In this document: in pieces, positions 32,617 through 45,633 of the stretch
Position numbering within the stretch: the first letter of the stretch is position 1
Layout: every line of letters begins with the position of its first letter
From: Xiphydria camelus
Taxonomy: Eukaryota; Arthropoda; Insecta; Hymenoptera; Xiphydriidae
Direction: 5' to 3'
DNA: 64,000 bases
NCBI GenBank assembly: GCA_963678675.1
Contig: OY783194.1
Span: 14,904,812-14,968,811, forward strand
The notes under the pieces: model-generated
Told to the model about the DNA's origin: nothing
Database searches by the model: none
The model's input: only the letters and a program-made list of their open reading frames with translations
Program-made: the position numbers and the translations under genes

Positions 32617-33239
32617 TTTATTTCACTTTTACTTGACACATGCAACTTTTGTTTACACTTTTGGCGAGGAAAAGAAAGGTTATGTCTGCTCCTTAAAACA
32701 GCACTCGGCCGATAACTCAATGAATCGTACTATCCAATTTTACTACCAACTTTGTAGATCATCAGTGCAACGTACCACATTTTATGTCCATTTAGTTGAA
32801 AAAAAAATTAATTAGTTTTCAGGCATTAAAAAAAAGATTGAGATTCTTCTTGTGATTATTAAAATGTGTAATGTTGAAAATGCACATATTCATCAATTTA
32901 AACCACATTTACCTCTCTATTCAATTGCAAAAATTTGTCTATGTACTGTTGGTAAATGCTGTCGGAACGTTTGATGTTCCGCCCCGCTTACCTCACCCCG
33001 TATCGAACTGGCGTTCCTCCTTAAACTGGCATTACCAAAAATAAGTGCAATTTTATATGATATAGCGATGAAATATCTATATCCTATTTATCACTATTTA
33101 TCCTTTTCCATTTATAAAGTAACACATGAAGAAGTAGTTAGGTGTAAACCCAATACGCAATTCAAATTATGTGATCAAAATTTTTTCCGATGTCTTATTG
33201 AGTGGATGGGGTGCTTACTGCAATGAGCAATCAGCCAAT
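32617..33239. other. No recognisable feature
   Basis: A/T-rich spacer upstream of the DIRS fragment. Confidence 0.4.
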
Positions 33240-34160
33240 GGTTGGTAGAATAAGGAATAAGGTGTGCAGTTTCCAATTCTCAGTGAGTTAGCTCGACAGA
33301 TATGACTATGGAGCGAAGGACGGCATATCTGGCTTCACGCGTCGTATATCCGATCACAGGATAATGTTCAGGCAGATAGAGCTTCCAGGGTCTCAAACAT
33401 TGATACGGAGTGGGAAATATCTGATGAAAAATTCGAGGAAATCAATAGTAAATTCGGTCCATTTAGCATTGATTTATTTGCGACCTTTGCGAATAAAAAA
33501 GTCATTAGGTTTTGCTCAAGGTATCCCAACCCAGAGGTTCTCAAAGTATACGCGTTTCCCCCGTTTGCACTAATTCTACCAACATTTAAAAAACTCATCA
33601 CCGACAGAGCTGAAGGCGTGGTTGTGGTGCCATACTGGCCGACTCAGCCATGGTATCCTCTATTTAAATTGCTGCTGAGAGGTTTGCCACTGATATTGAA
33701 ACCAAATAAAAATCTTCTGGTTTTACCGTGTAGGACAAAGACACACCCACTAGTGAGGACACTTTCATTGGTGGCCGGGAAATTGTCAGGCAAACATTTT
33801 TAAATAAAGGACTCGCTGAGGATGCGGCAGACATTATGGCAGACTCGATTTCTTCGGCTACCATGAAGCAATATGAATGCTCACTGAAGAAGTGGTATTT
33901 TTTCACCAAAGAAAATGGATATGAGTTGTTTAACATATATACCTCTAAGGTAATTGAGTTCCTTACTAAACGGCACCAAGAGGGTGCCAAGTATAGTACA
34001 CAAAACTCTGATAGAGCAGCGGTAGTTCTCATAACTTCAAAACAATTTTCAGGTGATAAATTAATATCCCGATTTATGCGTGGTATTTTCAAAAAACGAC
34101 CCACGAAACCGAAATATGACACCACATGGAATGCTGATATGGTATTGATATACAGAGGGT
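33240..34160 (+). pseudogene. DIRS-like retrotransposon fragment: RNase H end and tyrosine recombinase start
   Basis: In one frame (33261-33803) are VQFPILSELARQI, a TGA, IWLHASYIRSQDNVQADRAS, FGPFSIDLFATFANKKV, FPPFALILP and VVVVPYWPTQPWYPLFKLLL. This is the end of the RNase H domain and the region after it in DIRS-type elements. In the next frame (33836-34162) ATMKQYECSLKKWYFF, VIEFLTKRHQEGAKYSTQNS and KKRPTKPKYDTTWNADMVL match the N-terminal, SAM-like domain of the DIRS tyrosine recombinase. Overlapping frames are normal for DIRS. The reverse transcriptase and the catalytic R...HxxR...Y part are missing, and the sequence stops abruptly at 34160. A fossil fragment. Confidence 0.85.
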
Positions 34161-34664
34161 GACATTTTGAAAACTTGCCACCCCAATATCTCAGAAAGTT
34201 AGAGATTTTCTAAAAAAAATACGGTTTCGGCAGTGGAGAGGGGGAACCGAAATGACATAATCGGAGACGCACCCACTCCAACCCCCTTAGGGGTAGCCCC
34301 CCCCCCCAACTTTGTAATCTTAAATAGCAACTCCTCATGTATGATAGAACGTTGGAAAATTCTTTAAAAATGCTTTACAACCACATCAGATTTTGGTACC
34401 TTTCGATGAGTAGTTTTTGCGCAAATCGAGAAAGAAACTGCTCGGAGTAAGTTTTGTCAATTTATTTATTAAAGGTCAATTATGTTACAATAAATTTTCG
34501 ACGATGATTACCTCCCACCCGGAATTAGTACGAATTATAAACACCAATGAATTAATAAGAAAAGTTATGTTTCCCCTCTTTACCCGTAATCATAAAAAAA
34601 ATACTGTATTAAATTTTTTAACAGGTGATCTCTAAACATAATGAGATACAGAGCGCCACGCCTA
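34161..34664. other. No gene; possible element edge
   Basis: The sequence starts GAGGGTGACATTTTGAAAAC just after the DIRS fragment, like a CAGGGTG-type element end, and contains a C-run (about 34300-34310). No second end was found. Confidence 0.35.
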
Positions 34665-36031
34665 AAGGTGCGTATACATCTGCGAGCTGAGCGTGAGCTG
34701 AGCGGAGCCGAGCGACTCGCGAGTCGCTCGCGAGTCGCTCATGAGCCACTTGTTGAAATTAATGCTTCCCACTTGAGACTAACGCTTATTCGAAGGATCT
34801 CTGTTAAAAAACAGATACTGTGACTTGACCCCTCGCAATCCAGACCTGTAGACTAGGGCGACGTGTGAAAGAATACTTAAACCTAACATCTTCAGATAAT
34901 ATTAAATAAGTTTATTTTGAAGAGGTGACAAGGATTGATTTTTGTAATAACTTTCCTCAAATATACCAACATTAAAAAAGTACGTTATCTTTACGTCGTT
35001 CACCTGCGTTCTCACAATAGAAGTCAATGAATTTAATACTTGCATGCATTATAAAAGAGGAAAATGTATTTCATAAAATTTTTTAAGAGAAAAAACCCCT
35101 TCAATAAATAATATACGGTGAATTGAAGTATCATAGTTTTTTGTACATTACAATTTTCAAGAAAATAATAGAATAAAAATGAAAACTACATAGAACAGTA
35201 GAAAACAATATTTATATATTACATTATTTATTCTAATTCCTTAATGTTAATATGATAAACCACATATAATTCATTGTTGAGATTAATGTATATACAAGGT
35301 GTAATAAGACTGCTAATTGGGATGGCCTTTACATTATTTATTTGATGACATTTGTGGAAAAAGCCGGAGCTGTTGTATCTAAAATTATCAACTTCTGCTA
35401 TGTATATACTGTCATTAACTAGCTTTCGAATGATAGCAAAGTATTCAAATCTACAGTGACAGTATTAGGTTGTTGCGCTTCACATCGACAATTACAATAT
35501 TTGACGAAGCACCAAATCGAACTCATTTTGGTAACTCCATCATCATAATAGTTGCAAAAAGTATAGGACTACTTCATAGATCTGTTAAATAATGTTTTAA
35601 AAATTCGGTAATTATTTTCATTCGTCTCATAAGGAAGAAAATTATTAAGGCACTGCAACAATTTGAAGTAGCAAAATTAGCACTGTCTTCAGTGTCAAAT
35701 GAATATAAAAATTTCGGCCTTTGCGTTCACCAGAAAAACCGACAGGAGACGGATCACCATGAGTGACTCGTGAGCCGCTCACATTGAGCCACGGGAGGCG
35801 GATCGCAGTGAGCGACTCACGAGTGGCTCAAAGTCATTAGTTCAGCGCTCTAAACCACGTCCCAATCAAGCGAGCGCGAGCCGCTCGGCTCGCAGATGTA
35901 TCTAGCTGGTCGTTGGAAGTTCCTTGGAAGCATTCATTTAAATGGACGGCTCACGAGCAGCTCATGAGTGACTCGTGAGCCGCTCGGCTCACGCTCAGCT
36001 CACGCTCAGCTCGCAGATGTATACGCACCTT
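34665..36031. mobile_element. 1.37-kb TIR element with GAGCGxGAGC subterminal repeats
   Basis: Ends AAGGTGCGTATACATCTGCG and its exact inverse, flanked by TA (34663-34664 and 36032-36033). Both termini are built from repeats such as GAGCTGAGCGTGAGC and GAGTCGCTC, and the right side repeats the terminal block internally (CGCAGATGTATCTAGCTGG, about 35890). No coding region is visible, so it is non-autonomous. Confidence 0.75.
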
Positions 36032-36033
36032 TA

Positions 36034-36979
36034 GACGGTGGCGCCGAGCGCGGAAAATGTTAATTCTGGTACTCTGAAGTTGTGGATTTGGGCATAGCTA
36101 ACACTACTACAAGTAATCATCTTCGAACGAGACACGTCTTCGTATAATCACGATTTAAATTCCCCGGCCTTCGGCGGGCTCATTTGGTTGTTCAATAAAA
36201 CGGAGGTCGTATAAAGCAAATTAAACAAGGAAATTGAACGGTGCCGCCATACAGTCTTAGTGCATACTGTGATATGATATATATGTATATATACTGGTTA
36301 GTGAATCATTCATATACTATATGAAACTTGCAGCTATATTGCGAAAACGATCTTGTAATTTTAGAAAGTTACAGACAAATTGTAGAAATCTATCTACCAA
36401 ATAGCGTGTACTGTACGAGGTAATATTGTATAATAACACTACTTATTTCTGTAACGTATTTCATTAGTAAGATTAACGCGTTCTCCTTGAGTAAAGGACG
36501 TATTTTTTAAGATGAGTTGATAAAACGTTATAAAATCATAGATTTGAATCATTCCATGTACCTAATCTCATTAAAAAATTGTGACCATGTGATGGAGAAA
36601 AAGTCGTCTACATTTAGCTAATAGAGTATTCACCTAATTTCGAATCCAATTATACTCAATAAATATCAACGTTCGTTTTTCTATATATCGTGGTTTATGC
36701 TCCTCAATTCAAAATGATCTGATAATTTGCATATCTAATATACAGCAAAATACGAGATGAAAGACATGTTGTTGTAATCTATTTCAAAGATATTATAAAA
36801 TTACGAAAGAAATAACCTGTTGCTTAAATTGATATATTCATTATGAATCAGTTATACTATTTAGGATTACTCTCGACAATTAAATCGACGTACTTATGTT
36901 TTATTTCTTCAGTTACCCGTGCTTAAAAATAATCCCGTCTGTTTATTAAGTACTCACTAATTTTATTTCCAATTAGCAA
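36034..36979. other. No recognisable gene
   Basis: A/T-rich spacer without repeats that I can pair. Confidence 0.45.
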
Positions 36980-37380
36980 ATTCTACCCGGTGTTGCACGG
37001 GTTTTTGGCAGTTTTGTAAAAGGTTTCTGTAGCGGTATGCAAGCGTAGTGTCGCCACACCACTTTTTAAACGATTTTTTATATTTCAAATTTCTCGGCTC
37101 CTAATTTTCCGATCGGAACCGGTACAACGCCATCCGATAGAACATTTTATGGGCTTTCATAATATTACTATTCACTTTTCCCGTTATTATCTGTTGCTTT
37201 TACGTCAAACAGATAGCGCTGTTTTTCACAAAAAGCATGTTTTTACCTGTCACAGGTGGTAGGTATATAAATAGCAGGTAATAAAATCACGCGCGTATTT
37301 GAATGCAACATTGTGTTAAAATTTCCGAGATTTAAGATTTTGAACAAACGAACATTTACATTTATATTAATATAGATTAT
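36980..37380 (+). repeat. Dispersed repeat with CCGG-hairpin start and ATATAGATTA end
   Basis: It starts ACCCGGTGTTGCACGGGTT and ends ACATTTATATTAATATAGAT. The layout is the same as the element at 44440-45632 (CCCGTCCCAGCTTCGTACGGG start, CATTTTTATATATATAGA-type end), suggesting a related dispersed family of retroelement type. Confidence 0.45.
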
Positions 37381-40300
37381 TATAAAGTCAATTACCTTTT
37401 CTCGATTTCGATGTTAATGTTGTTGAATAGGTGAAGATTCAAATTATTTCTTTATTTATTTCATATTTTCCTTTGTATTTTAAGTATAGATAATTAATTA
37501 AAATCATAATAAATTTCATGACAAATTTTTCGCCTTCAAGGAAATTATAATTTATTTTAGAGGTGATCATCATTAAAATTTACGCCGAGAATAATTTTAA
37601 ATTATATTACTTAATCTGCAAAATATATGTGATAAATGATATATTAAAATTATTAATATATTTACTTCCGAATAATGTCATATGTGTTATGTGAGAACGA
37701 AAACGTGGATCTATAAATTTTCACTAGTAGTAATACAAATTAACTTTAATGGAGTCAGACTTGGATTAATTTTCTTCCCTCAATAATGATCCATAGTTTA
37801 ATATTAGTTTTTGATCACTCTTGTAGTATTAATGGAGTCAGAATTTATATTCATTTCCTAAATTTTACCGAATTAGAATCACACTATCATTAAATGTATT
37901 AATTTTCAGTGGAAATTTGATTATAAACTAGGTAAAGATTCTTAAAACCAAGAACATTTAAGATAAAACTGATATTCAGACATACACGCACACACACGCA
38001 TACGCTCGTACGCACGCAGGCACTCATGCATATACACATAAAGTACATATCATCAAAACTGTGCAACTCACTTTACTGTTCTACAATCGAGGTCGAATTC
38101 CAATTGTACTGTCACCGTACCATTGAGTGCCGACTTGCTTCATCCAAGAAACACTTCCACTCGGACGGACGGTCACCGCACTACTGCGTTAGTTGGGTAT
38201 CGGTACCGTTCACCTTTCAGCTTTCGCCTTGATGTCCTTCGATAAAATTTTGTTCTAATGATAGGATAATTATCAAAATTTTAACGACAACTGACACGAA
38301 TATATGATATTATGAACGTACGGCAAACATTATTAATACAGAGCAACTTTAGTTACTCGTAAATGTATAATTATACAAAGGATATGTGTAGATATTCTTA
38401 AGATAATCAATTGAATATTCTTATATGTTATAATTAGCGAGCATGAGTAAACACCAGAATATCTAATACTTTCAAATATCACCATCATCATTGTTATTAC
38501 TATTGTTGTTGTTGTTGCGATAGTTTCCAAAATGAAATTGAATTATTTAAAGGAAAAATGTTTATACAGAAGAGAAATAATTAATACAATACAGAATTAT
38601 TAATTATAAATAATGGTTAGTAGTACAAACTAATCTTTGATTCAATACATAATTAAATATGTATTAAAGAAATTAATTCAGATACTGTAAATAGAAAGTT
38701 AATTTCAAACATTCTTCATATCGTATTAAAATCTTTCAATGCTAAACCGAAAATACTAGGAACGAACAAGAAATTGTCCATCTACTGATAATAATTGAAA
38801 GAATCAGACTCAAGAGATTAGATATTCCCTCTATGATTTACCATATTTACCCTTATGGAAATATTCTACAGCATTTTTCAGAATTTACTTAAAATCCCAT
38901 AGAGCTTTTTAAAGATATATAATTTTGAGAGATCCTAATAAATTCTGACATGCCTATGAAATGATAAGAAATTTTTTAAAAAAGTATCAGGCATTTTAAG
39001 ATATATAGTTTCAGGAAAATTTCTCAAAAAAACTATGGAGGATATTTGGAGAAAAGATATTAATAAAATTCATAATGCAAAGATTATTTTTTCTTTCTGT
39101 GGTACTCTGTTAAATTATTTTGCGCTAATTCTTCCGCGAGATTACAGATATTTCTGATATTTCTAGAAATTCTGAAATTTCTAAAAAACATTTTAGAAAA
39201 TGCTTAGATTCTTAGATTCTCTTAAGAATTATGCTTGGAGATATTTCGAAAAATTTCAAACATTCTTAGGAGCGCCTGAAAATGTTAAGAAAACTGGAAC
39301 GAATTTCGAACAATTCTTAAAATCTTTAAAAAATATCAGAATATAAACAATATACACTTTATATATTAAGTGCTGTTTTTTAAATTTCTAAGATTTAAGA
39401 TTTCTCGAGCGTTATACTAAAAATACTAAGAAATGCTTGAGAATGATTGCATTCGGTAGATTGAAGTAAAAAAAATTCAGTTAAATTTTCAAGTCTTTTA
39501 AGAAGCTCGTTGCAAAGATTTTTTGATAACAAAATAACATACGTTCTTATGGGTTATAACTAACAAACCGCGATATTTCTGAGAAAAATAGTGAACAAAT
39601 TCTGAAATTTGTTGAACAGCAAGTTTAATGAACTAAAATCATCTATACCAATTTTCACGTTCATTAAGAAGCCTGTTATTTTTTTATTAATTGTTCTTTA
39701 TAAATTTTACCTTTGATAAGTCAATATGGCAACGTTGCATGACGTTACAACATGACCAGATGTTTTGGGCTCCATTTTTGAACTCACAGATACACACAAA
39801 TACTACTGTACGTCCAACGTTGTTGCCAAATCGCATGAAGAACATACTTTAGAGTGTTACTGTACTTCAGTGGACTAACTTTTAGCAGGGAAAAAGCCCC
39901 TGTATCGCTCGAGAAACCTTAATTAAGATTTTTGGGAAAGTATATGAAACTACGAAGTTTCGTAAGAATTAACTAACATGTTATGAAGCTTTCTGAAAAA
40001 TATCTGACATTTTATGCGGCTTTCTAACAAATTTTTCAAACATTTTCTGAAAAATTATAGAAAAGGGTCTAGTAGGATAAGCATATGAAATTTACCTTTG
40101 CAGAAATCATATAGCACTCTAGGATCATAATTATTATCTTTTAAATTAAAAATTCTATACAAGATTTTAGCTTTCCAGTCGTTCTGATTTCCATTAATTA
40201 ATCCATTTCTCATTTCATAAATTTTGTCCCAATAACCGTTTTCTGTATCTTTACAAAAATTCACAGATCTCGCAATCCTTGCAACTATCGGGGACATTGA

Positions 40301-40909
40301 AAATGATAGGAAAAATATATAAATGATATTGTTATTAACTATGTATTACAATGCAAGAAAGATATATAATCATATAATAGCATATTGTATATTTACCGCG
40401 ATATTACAAAGTAATTTTTTTTGTTTTACGAATACAACGAACAGGAAATATATAAAAACTATTACAATAGGTACCTATATATATATTGGGGTGGCACGTC
40501 AGATTATATTAGTTTATCATGTTTTAAGAATCGTCACCAAAGATCTGCACGATAAAAATTTTCTAGAGTTCGCTCACGAATTTTGAAAATTCAAAGACAG
40601 TGAAAAATCGATTTTTTTTTATTAATTTTTTTGTCTTTCTACTTCGAATACAACATACATCTCTAACACTAATCGAATCTAAAATTACTCTGTTTCTTAA
40701 CTCTCATTTTCTATATAATCCTCAAACGCAATATCCTCGTCGCTGTCGTAAATCATGTCATTATTTTCAGCTCTGAATTATCCTCCTCCTGCTCCTCCTC
40801 CTCCTTCGGAATTCAAAGAAGCTTTAGTCGTTTTTCTGATTCCACATTATCAAGCTCGAGAAGTAGGTACCTTTATTGGTAATAAAAATCTCTCTATATT
40901 AAGTATGTA
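37381..40909. other. Featureless A/T-rich region
   Basis: About 3.5 kb without a recognisable gene. It holds a degenerate ACAC/ACGC microsatellite at about 37980-38040, a TTGTTG/ATCATC run near 38480-38515, and a CTCCTC run near 40785-40805. Open frames at 40055-40297 (minus) and 40323-40586 (plus) are unrecognised and probably chance. Confidence 0.5.
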
Positions 40910-41313
40910 AAATAGTTTTTCCTCACTCATACCCATTTCGAGTCCTTCTCTCCAGCCTATTTTTAGACCGTAAGATGGCGTTTTTCTCGCGTCACACCGA
41001 CCGCGAGAGTCTGCAGGCTGTCAAACGATTGTTTAGTCCGAAGTGAGTCCTTTTTCCAAACTGATAAATGCAACGTGAAATGAGCCATGTATAGTTATGT
41101 TTGTTTTGTTTTGAGAAATGGGCATTCGTAAGGAAAAATAGTATATGTTATTCGGTTGAAATCTTCGGATTTTTAAGACTGTGTTTAATTAGGTCGTAAC
41201 AGGAGGCATGGTTGGGGGATGAGGCTCGCCCCCAACCATGCCTCCTGTTATGACCTAATTAAACACAGCCTGAAAAAACCTCGGATTTTCTGCCTTGTGA
41301 CATAAGATACTAT
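40910..41313 (+). repeat. Dispersed 440-bp repeat ending in a hairpin, copy 2
   Basis: Direct copy of 22521-22959, with a few small deletions. The terminal hairpin (GGTCGTAACAGGAGGCATGG and inverse, about 41180-41265) is nearly perfect. It directly abuts, and appears to be inserted in, the gene fragment at 41314-41637. Confidence 0.7.
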
Positions 41314-41637
41314 TTCGATATCCGCTGCCTCATTCATTGATATACCCAACATCCGACCAAACAGATCACGTTGCGTACGAACCTCGTGTACTTTATTATT
41401 AATTGTTACTTTTTGTTCGTTATTACAGCTCGCAAAATTCAAAATTTTATTTTGTTTGATTGGTGCTTCGAATCTGCTAACATCTTGCGAACATTCGGAT
41501 ATAAATAAGTCTTGCATTGCCCGTCCATTTTCTTCTATATTTAAAAGAAAATTAAACACGGGTTCCGATGCACGACGACCTGTTTTAATATTAAATAAAA
41601 AATTTTCCTTAATTTCCAAGCAATTGAAAGGATTCAT
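41314..41637 (-). pseudogene. Second fragment of the HALTGCD family (N-terminal half)
   Basis: The minus strand reads MNPFNCLEIKENFLFNIKTG, then FLLNIEENGRAMQDLFISEC and RFEAPIKQNKILNFASC, ending DIEIVSYV at the hairpin repeat. The NPF...NI.TG...FLLN.EE.G..M...F pattern resembles the corresponding region of the family remnant at 24480-26977 (LLNLKETGESMIKEYETERF there). The copies are strongly diverged, so this is an independent old copy. Confidence 0.55.
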
Positions 41638-42046
41638 ATTCTATTTAAGAGCAGCGATAAATGCAGCTAAATTTTTGGAGTCATCCTGATCGTGTGTTTT
41701 TCCAAAACTGGTGTTATATCCTACATTTCTATGTCGCGTGCCTCAATGGAAAGATTTTCAAACGTAAATAAAAAAGCAGTGATACTTATTGGAAACGTAA
41801 TCAGTAGGGGATATAAGCGTGGAAAAACTGTAAAGAAATTATGAAAACAGGCGAGGAAAGAAAAGGCCGAAATAAATATGCATTATCTTACTGGCATATA
41901 AAATATAAATTTATACCTTTTGAATTGTTTTTAAACATTTTAGTTTAAACTATTGTTCGTCTTGTGCATTTTCTACTCTATCGCCAGTCGAATCTACAGC
42001 AATAAACATTGGATTATGGTAACTGAAAAAATATGGGACAAAATGT
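41638..42046. other. No recognisable gene
   Basis: A/T-rich sequence; a 60-residue minus-strand frame (42132-41950) overlaps the endonuclease-like trace described in the next entry. Confidence 0.35.
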
Positions 42047-42240
42047 TTAACTCTCTTCGATAGTATCAATGTTTCTCGCAAAAATTGCATCAATCGTAGT
42101 GCCTCCTTTCGTAATGGGATCATTTCTACCATTAATTGATTTAAAAGCGGCTAGCAGGGCAGGGGTATGCTTCTGCTTTTTTCTATGCATGGTGGGATAA
42201 GGAAATTCTTCGAAACCACCGAGCTGGAGCATGAGAATTG
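41950..42240 (-). pseudogene. Possible LINE or Helitron endonuclease-like fragment
   Basis: The minus strand reads ALLAAFKSINGRNDPITKGG and TTIDAIFARNI, and after a shift FVPYFFSYHNPMFIAV. The T-x-ID-x-IF...YFSYH(N/K)P pattern resembles the end of an APE-type endonuclease domain (the SDH-like His near the C-terminus), but no upstream motifs are present. Tentative. Confidence 0.3.
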
Positions 42241-43710
42241 GCCCCGGGAGAGTACGCAGATTCGGCGCTGTCGGGTTGGTGTTATCCCCGAACAAGTGCA
42301 CGTGCACCGCAATAGTCGAATTTATTGCAGGTCTGTACTTTGTCCGAGGAGAGCGAAAGGCAGAGGGTTTCTGTGTCCTCCCGCCGCAGGCTCCTGAAAT
42401 CTGAGCACGCGCGATCGAGGGGCTCTTTGCTTGCGACCCGGCGCCCGTCACTACAGTACAGGGAATGCGGTGCGCATGCGCAAACCATTTCCACCTCCAG
42501 TGGGCCTATAGTGCCGCTGTGGCCGTACCCCCTCCAGAGGAGCGCGTTAAACGCTCCGACATCATAGACGGAGAGCCAGCGCCTAAAAAAGTCTCTGAAT
42601 TTACTAAGCCTAGTTTTTGATGTGAAACATCTTATGCCGCGCTTCGGGGGTGAGACCGGCTGCTCGTGAAACGTCGCTGGAGTGGCTAAATACGCTAAGG
42701 CCAGGCGAACGTTGAACATTGCCTCTATATCTATATCTATTCTATATATAGATATAGAGGCAACGGTCACCCTGCGTCTCCTCACTGAACTGCGTCCCAA
42801 CGTTCGCCGAGCCCTAGCTTAACCACCACACGCTCACTGTATCGGTGTACGAAGCAGTATTTACCCTCATTAATGAAAGCATGAGGATTGATTGATCATT
42901 GGTTAGCACGTTTAAAAATAACATTTAAATACCGTTTGTATAGGAAAAGTGTTAGATGTGAAACATCGAAATTCTTCTTTGTAGAAAGTATGCGATAGGA
43001 AGGATGGACCACGCATCCGTTGAAAGAATACGTGCGCCAGTGCGCGCGCATTTGTATTTATGACTGTGATACCATTAAACGGTACGAACCGTTGTGTCGA
43101 ATTCCGTTTATCGCGAGACGGAACAGCGACTGATGGCAGAGTTAAGAGAGAGTAAACTAAATGCGCTTTTTGAATTAGACACAACGGTTTGTACCATTTA
43201 ATAGTATCACAATTATAAATACAAATGCGCACTGGCGAACGTGTTCTTTCGTTTTCAGCTAGATTTACTCAAGTGGACACAGCATTGAGAACAATCTAGC
43301 GAGAGTTAGTCTAGAATCTCGGTTGAGAAAAATAAATCTAGCTAGATTGCAGTGGATACACGATAAAAATTTACTGCCAGAGAAATTTCAGTCTATTTGA
43401 CCGGCTAAATAGATAGTAACTCAGTCTAGCGAGAGTGATAGGCGCCGGGTCGCAAGCGAAGGGCCTCGACCGCGTGCTCAGATTTCAGGAGCCTCGCGGG
43501 AGGCAACAGAAACCCTCTGCCTTTTATGCTCTCCTCGGACAAAGTGCAGACCCGCAATAAATTCGACTATTGCGGTGCACGTGTACTTCTTCGGAGATAG
43601 CACCAACCGAACGGCGCTGAATCTGCGTACTCTCCCTTCGCCAATTTTCATGCTCCAGCTCGGTGGTTTCGAAGAATTTCCTTCTCCCACCATGCATAGA
43701 AACAAGTATT
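42155..43710. repeat. Foldback, arms of about 280 bp, with internal element
   Basis: The arms at 42155-42447 and 43443-43710 are inverted copies (CATGCTCCAGCTCGGTGG, GAATCTGCGTACTCTCCC, GACCCGGCGCC edges). The loop contains a near-perfect TATATCTATATC palindrome (42720-42765) and, at 42925-43245, a partial copy of the palindrome at 43817-44232. A 40-bp block at 42575-42620 recurs inverted at 46360-46405. Confidence 0.65.
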
Positions 43711-43816
43711 GATCATTGTCAAATGAAGTGAATACAATTGAAAGAAAACCAAAAATAGAGATATAAATAATAGTATATACAAATAATACGTGTGTGTATA
43801 ATAACATATAATATAA

Positions 43817-44232
43817 AACAGTTTTTATAGAAAAATTGTTAGATGTGAAACATCGAAATTCTTCTTTGTAGAAAGTATGCGATAGGTAGGATGGACCACG
43901 CGTCCGTCGAAAGAACACGTTCGCCAGTGCGCATTTGTATTTATAATTGTGATACTATTAAATGGTACAAACCGTTGTGTCTAATTCAAAAAGCGCATTT
44001 AGTTTACTCTCTCTTAACTCTGCCATCAGTCGCTGTTCCGTCTCGCGATAAACGGAATTCGACACAACGGTTCATACCGTTTAATGGTATCACAGTCATA
44101 AATACAAATGCGCGCGAACTGGCGCACGTATTCTTTCAACGGATGCGTGGTCCATCCTTCCTATCGCATACTTTCTACAAAGAAGAATTTCGATGTTTCA
44201 TATCCAACAATTTTTCTATAAAAACTGTTTTA
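43817..44232. mobile_element. Palindromic MITE of about 415 bp
   Basis: The arms start ACAGTTTTTATAGAAAAATT and mirror each other to GACACAACGG at the loop (about 43985-44055). Shared blocks include GTTAGATGTGAAACATCGAA and AGTATGCGATAGG. A partial, inverted copy lies at 42925-43245. Mirror-image open frames are artefacts. Confidence 0.7.
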
Positions 44233-44439
44233 TATTATATGTTATTATACACACACGTATTATTTGTTTTTACCTCCAATATATGCCGGAATTAAAAATC
44301 TCTAGAACTCTGCGGTACAATGCCACGGTAGGAATATCAAGTTCTACCGACATGACATGCTTCGACAAGGTCTGTATCAACTTTAGCGGTATATTGGGGG
44401 CACTGCACTAATCCTGTGTTTTTATAGTTTACTAGCAGC

Positions 44440-45576
44440 CCGTCCCAGCTTCGTACGGGTAGATTGTGGATTGATTTTGTCCGTCCACCATTGTTTAAAT
44501 ACGTTTTTAATACAAAACTTTTAGTATTTTTCCCGGGCTACGCAATGGTCATATTGGATTTGACCTTGACCATGACCTTCAAGGTTATATCGAGGTTAAA
44601 TTAATTTTTTTTCACTTTCAAATGTGTCCTTAACCATTTTTTTCATGTTACCTTTATTGTCAGCGGAGGTCAAATTTAGGTCAAGTATAGTTCGACTTTT
44701 TGAACACCCTGTATAAGATTTACTAACTCAGAAACCTTCGCGGATATGCGTCCAACTGTTCCCCAAATTTTCATCGCAATCGGATGAACGGTTTAGGAAG
44801 GCATAATAATCATCCGTACCGGTACTTTTTGAACACCCTGTATAAGATTTACTAACTCAGAAACCTTCGCGGGCATGCGTCCAACCATTTCCCAACTTTT
44901 CATCGCAATCGGATGAACGGTTTAGGAAGGCATAATAATCATCCGTACCGGTACTTTTTGAACACCCTGTATAAGATTTACTAACTCAAAAACCTTCGCG
45001 GGCATGCGTCCAACCATTCCCCAACTTTCATCGCAATCGGATGAACGGTTTAGGAAGGCATAATAATCATCAGTACCAGTACTTTTTGAACACCTTTTAT
45101 AAGATTTACTAACTCAGAAACCTTCGCGGACATGCGTTCAACCATTCCCCAACTTTTCATCGCAATCGGATGAACGGTTTAGGAAGGCATAATAATCATC
45201 AGTACCGGTACTTTTTGAACACCTTTTATAAGATTTATTAACAATAAGAAACCTTCGCGGGCATGGGTCCAACCATTCCCCAAAGTTTCATCGCAATCGG
45301 ATGAACGGTTTAGGAAGGCATTTGATATTACCTTAAAGGTCACGGTCAAGGTCAAATCCAATACGACCACTGGGTAGCCAGGGGAAAATCCTTAAAGTTT
45401 TTTATTAAACATTTTTCTCTAAAATGTTTTCCCGCTGAGATAATCGGCCGTACCGGGACTTTTTGAACACCCTGTATAAGATTTACTAACTCAGAAACCA
45501 TCGCAGGCATGCGTCCAACCATTTCCCAAAATTTCATCGCAATCGGATGAACGGTTTAGGAAGGCATACGAGACAT

Positions 45577-45611
<35 letters not shown>

Positions 45612-45632
45612 TTCATTTTTATATATATAGAA
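44440..45632 (+). mobile_element. Dispersed element with internal 128-bp minisatellite
   Basis: It starts AGCAGCCCGTCCCAGCTTCG and ends in (ACAG)n followed by CATTTTTATATATATAGA. Inside, units of 128-129 bp beginning TACTTTTTGAACACCCTGTA start at about 44694, 44822, 44951, 45079 and 45208, with another partial unit at about 45456. Each contains GCATGCGTCCAACCATT and AATCGGATGAACGGTTTAGG. Blocks with GACCTTGACC/AAGGTCACGGTCAAGG flank the array. No coding region; the end structure suggests a non-autonomous retroelement, class uncertain. Confidence 0.7.
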
Positions 45633-45633
45633 G

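Noticed and set aside
32375..32815. Host gene with several short frames
   Set aside because: The frames overlap on both strands, and only a weak transposon-like basic motif is visible.
43478..44295. Basic and Phe-rich open frames
   Set aside because: They lie within palindromic MITE arms and repeat in mirrored copies; no family similarity.
44694..45575. CRISPR-like array
   Set aside because: Units are contiguous 128-bp tandem repeats without unique spacers, inside a eukaryotic repeat.
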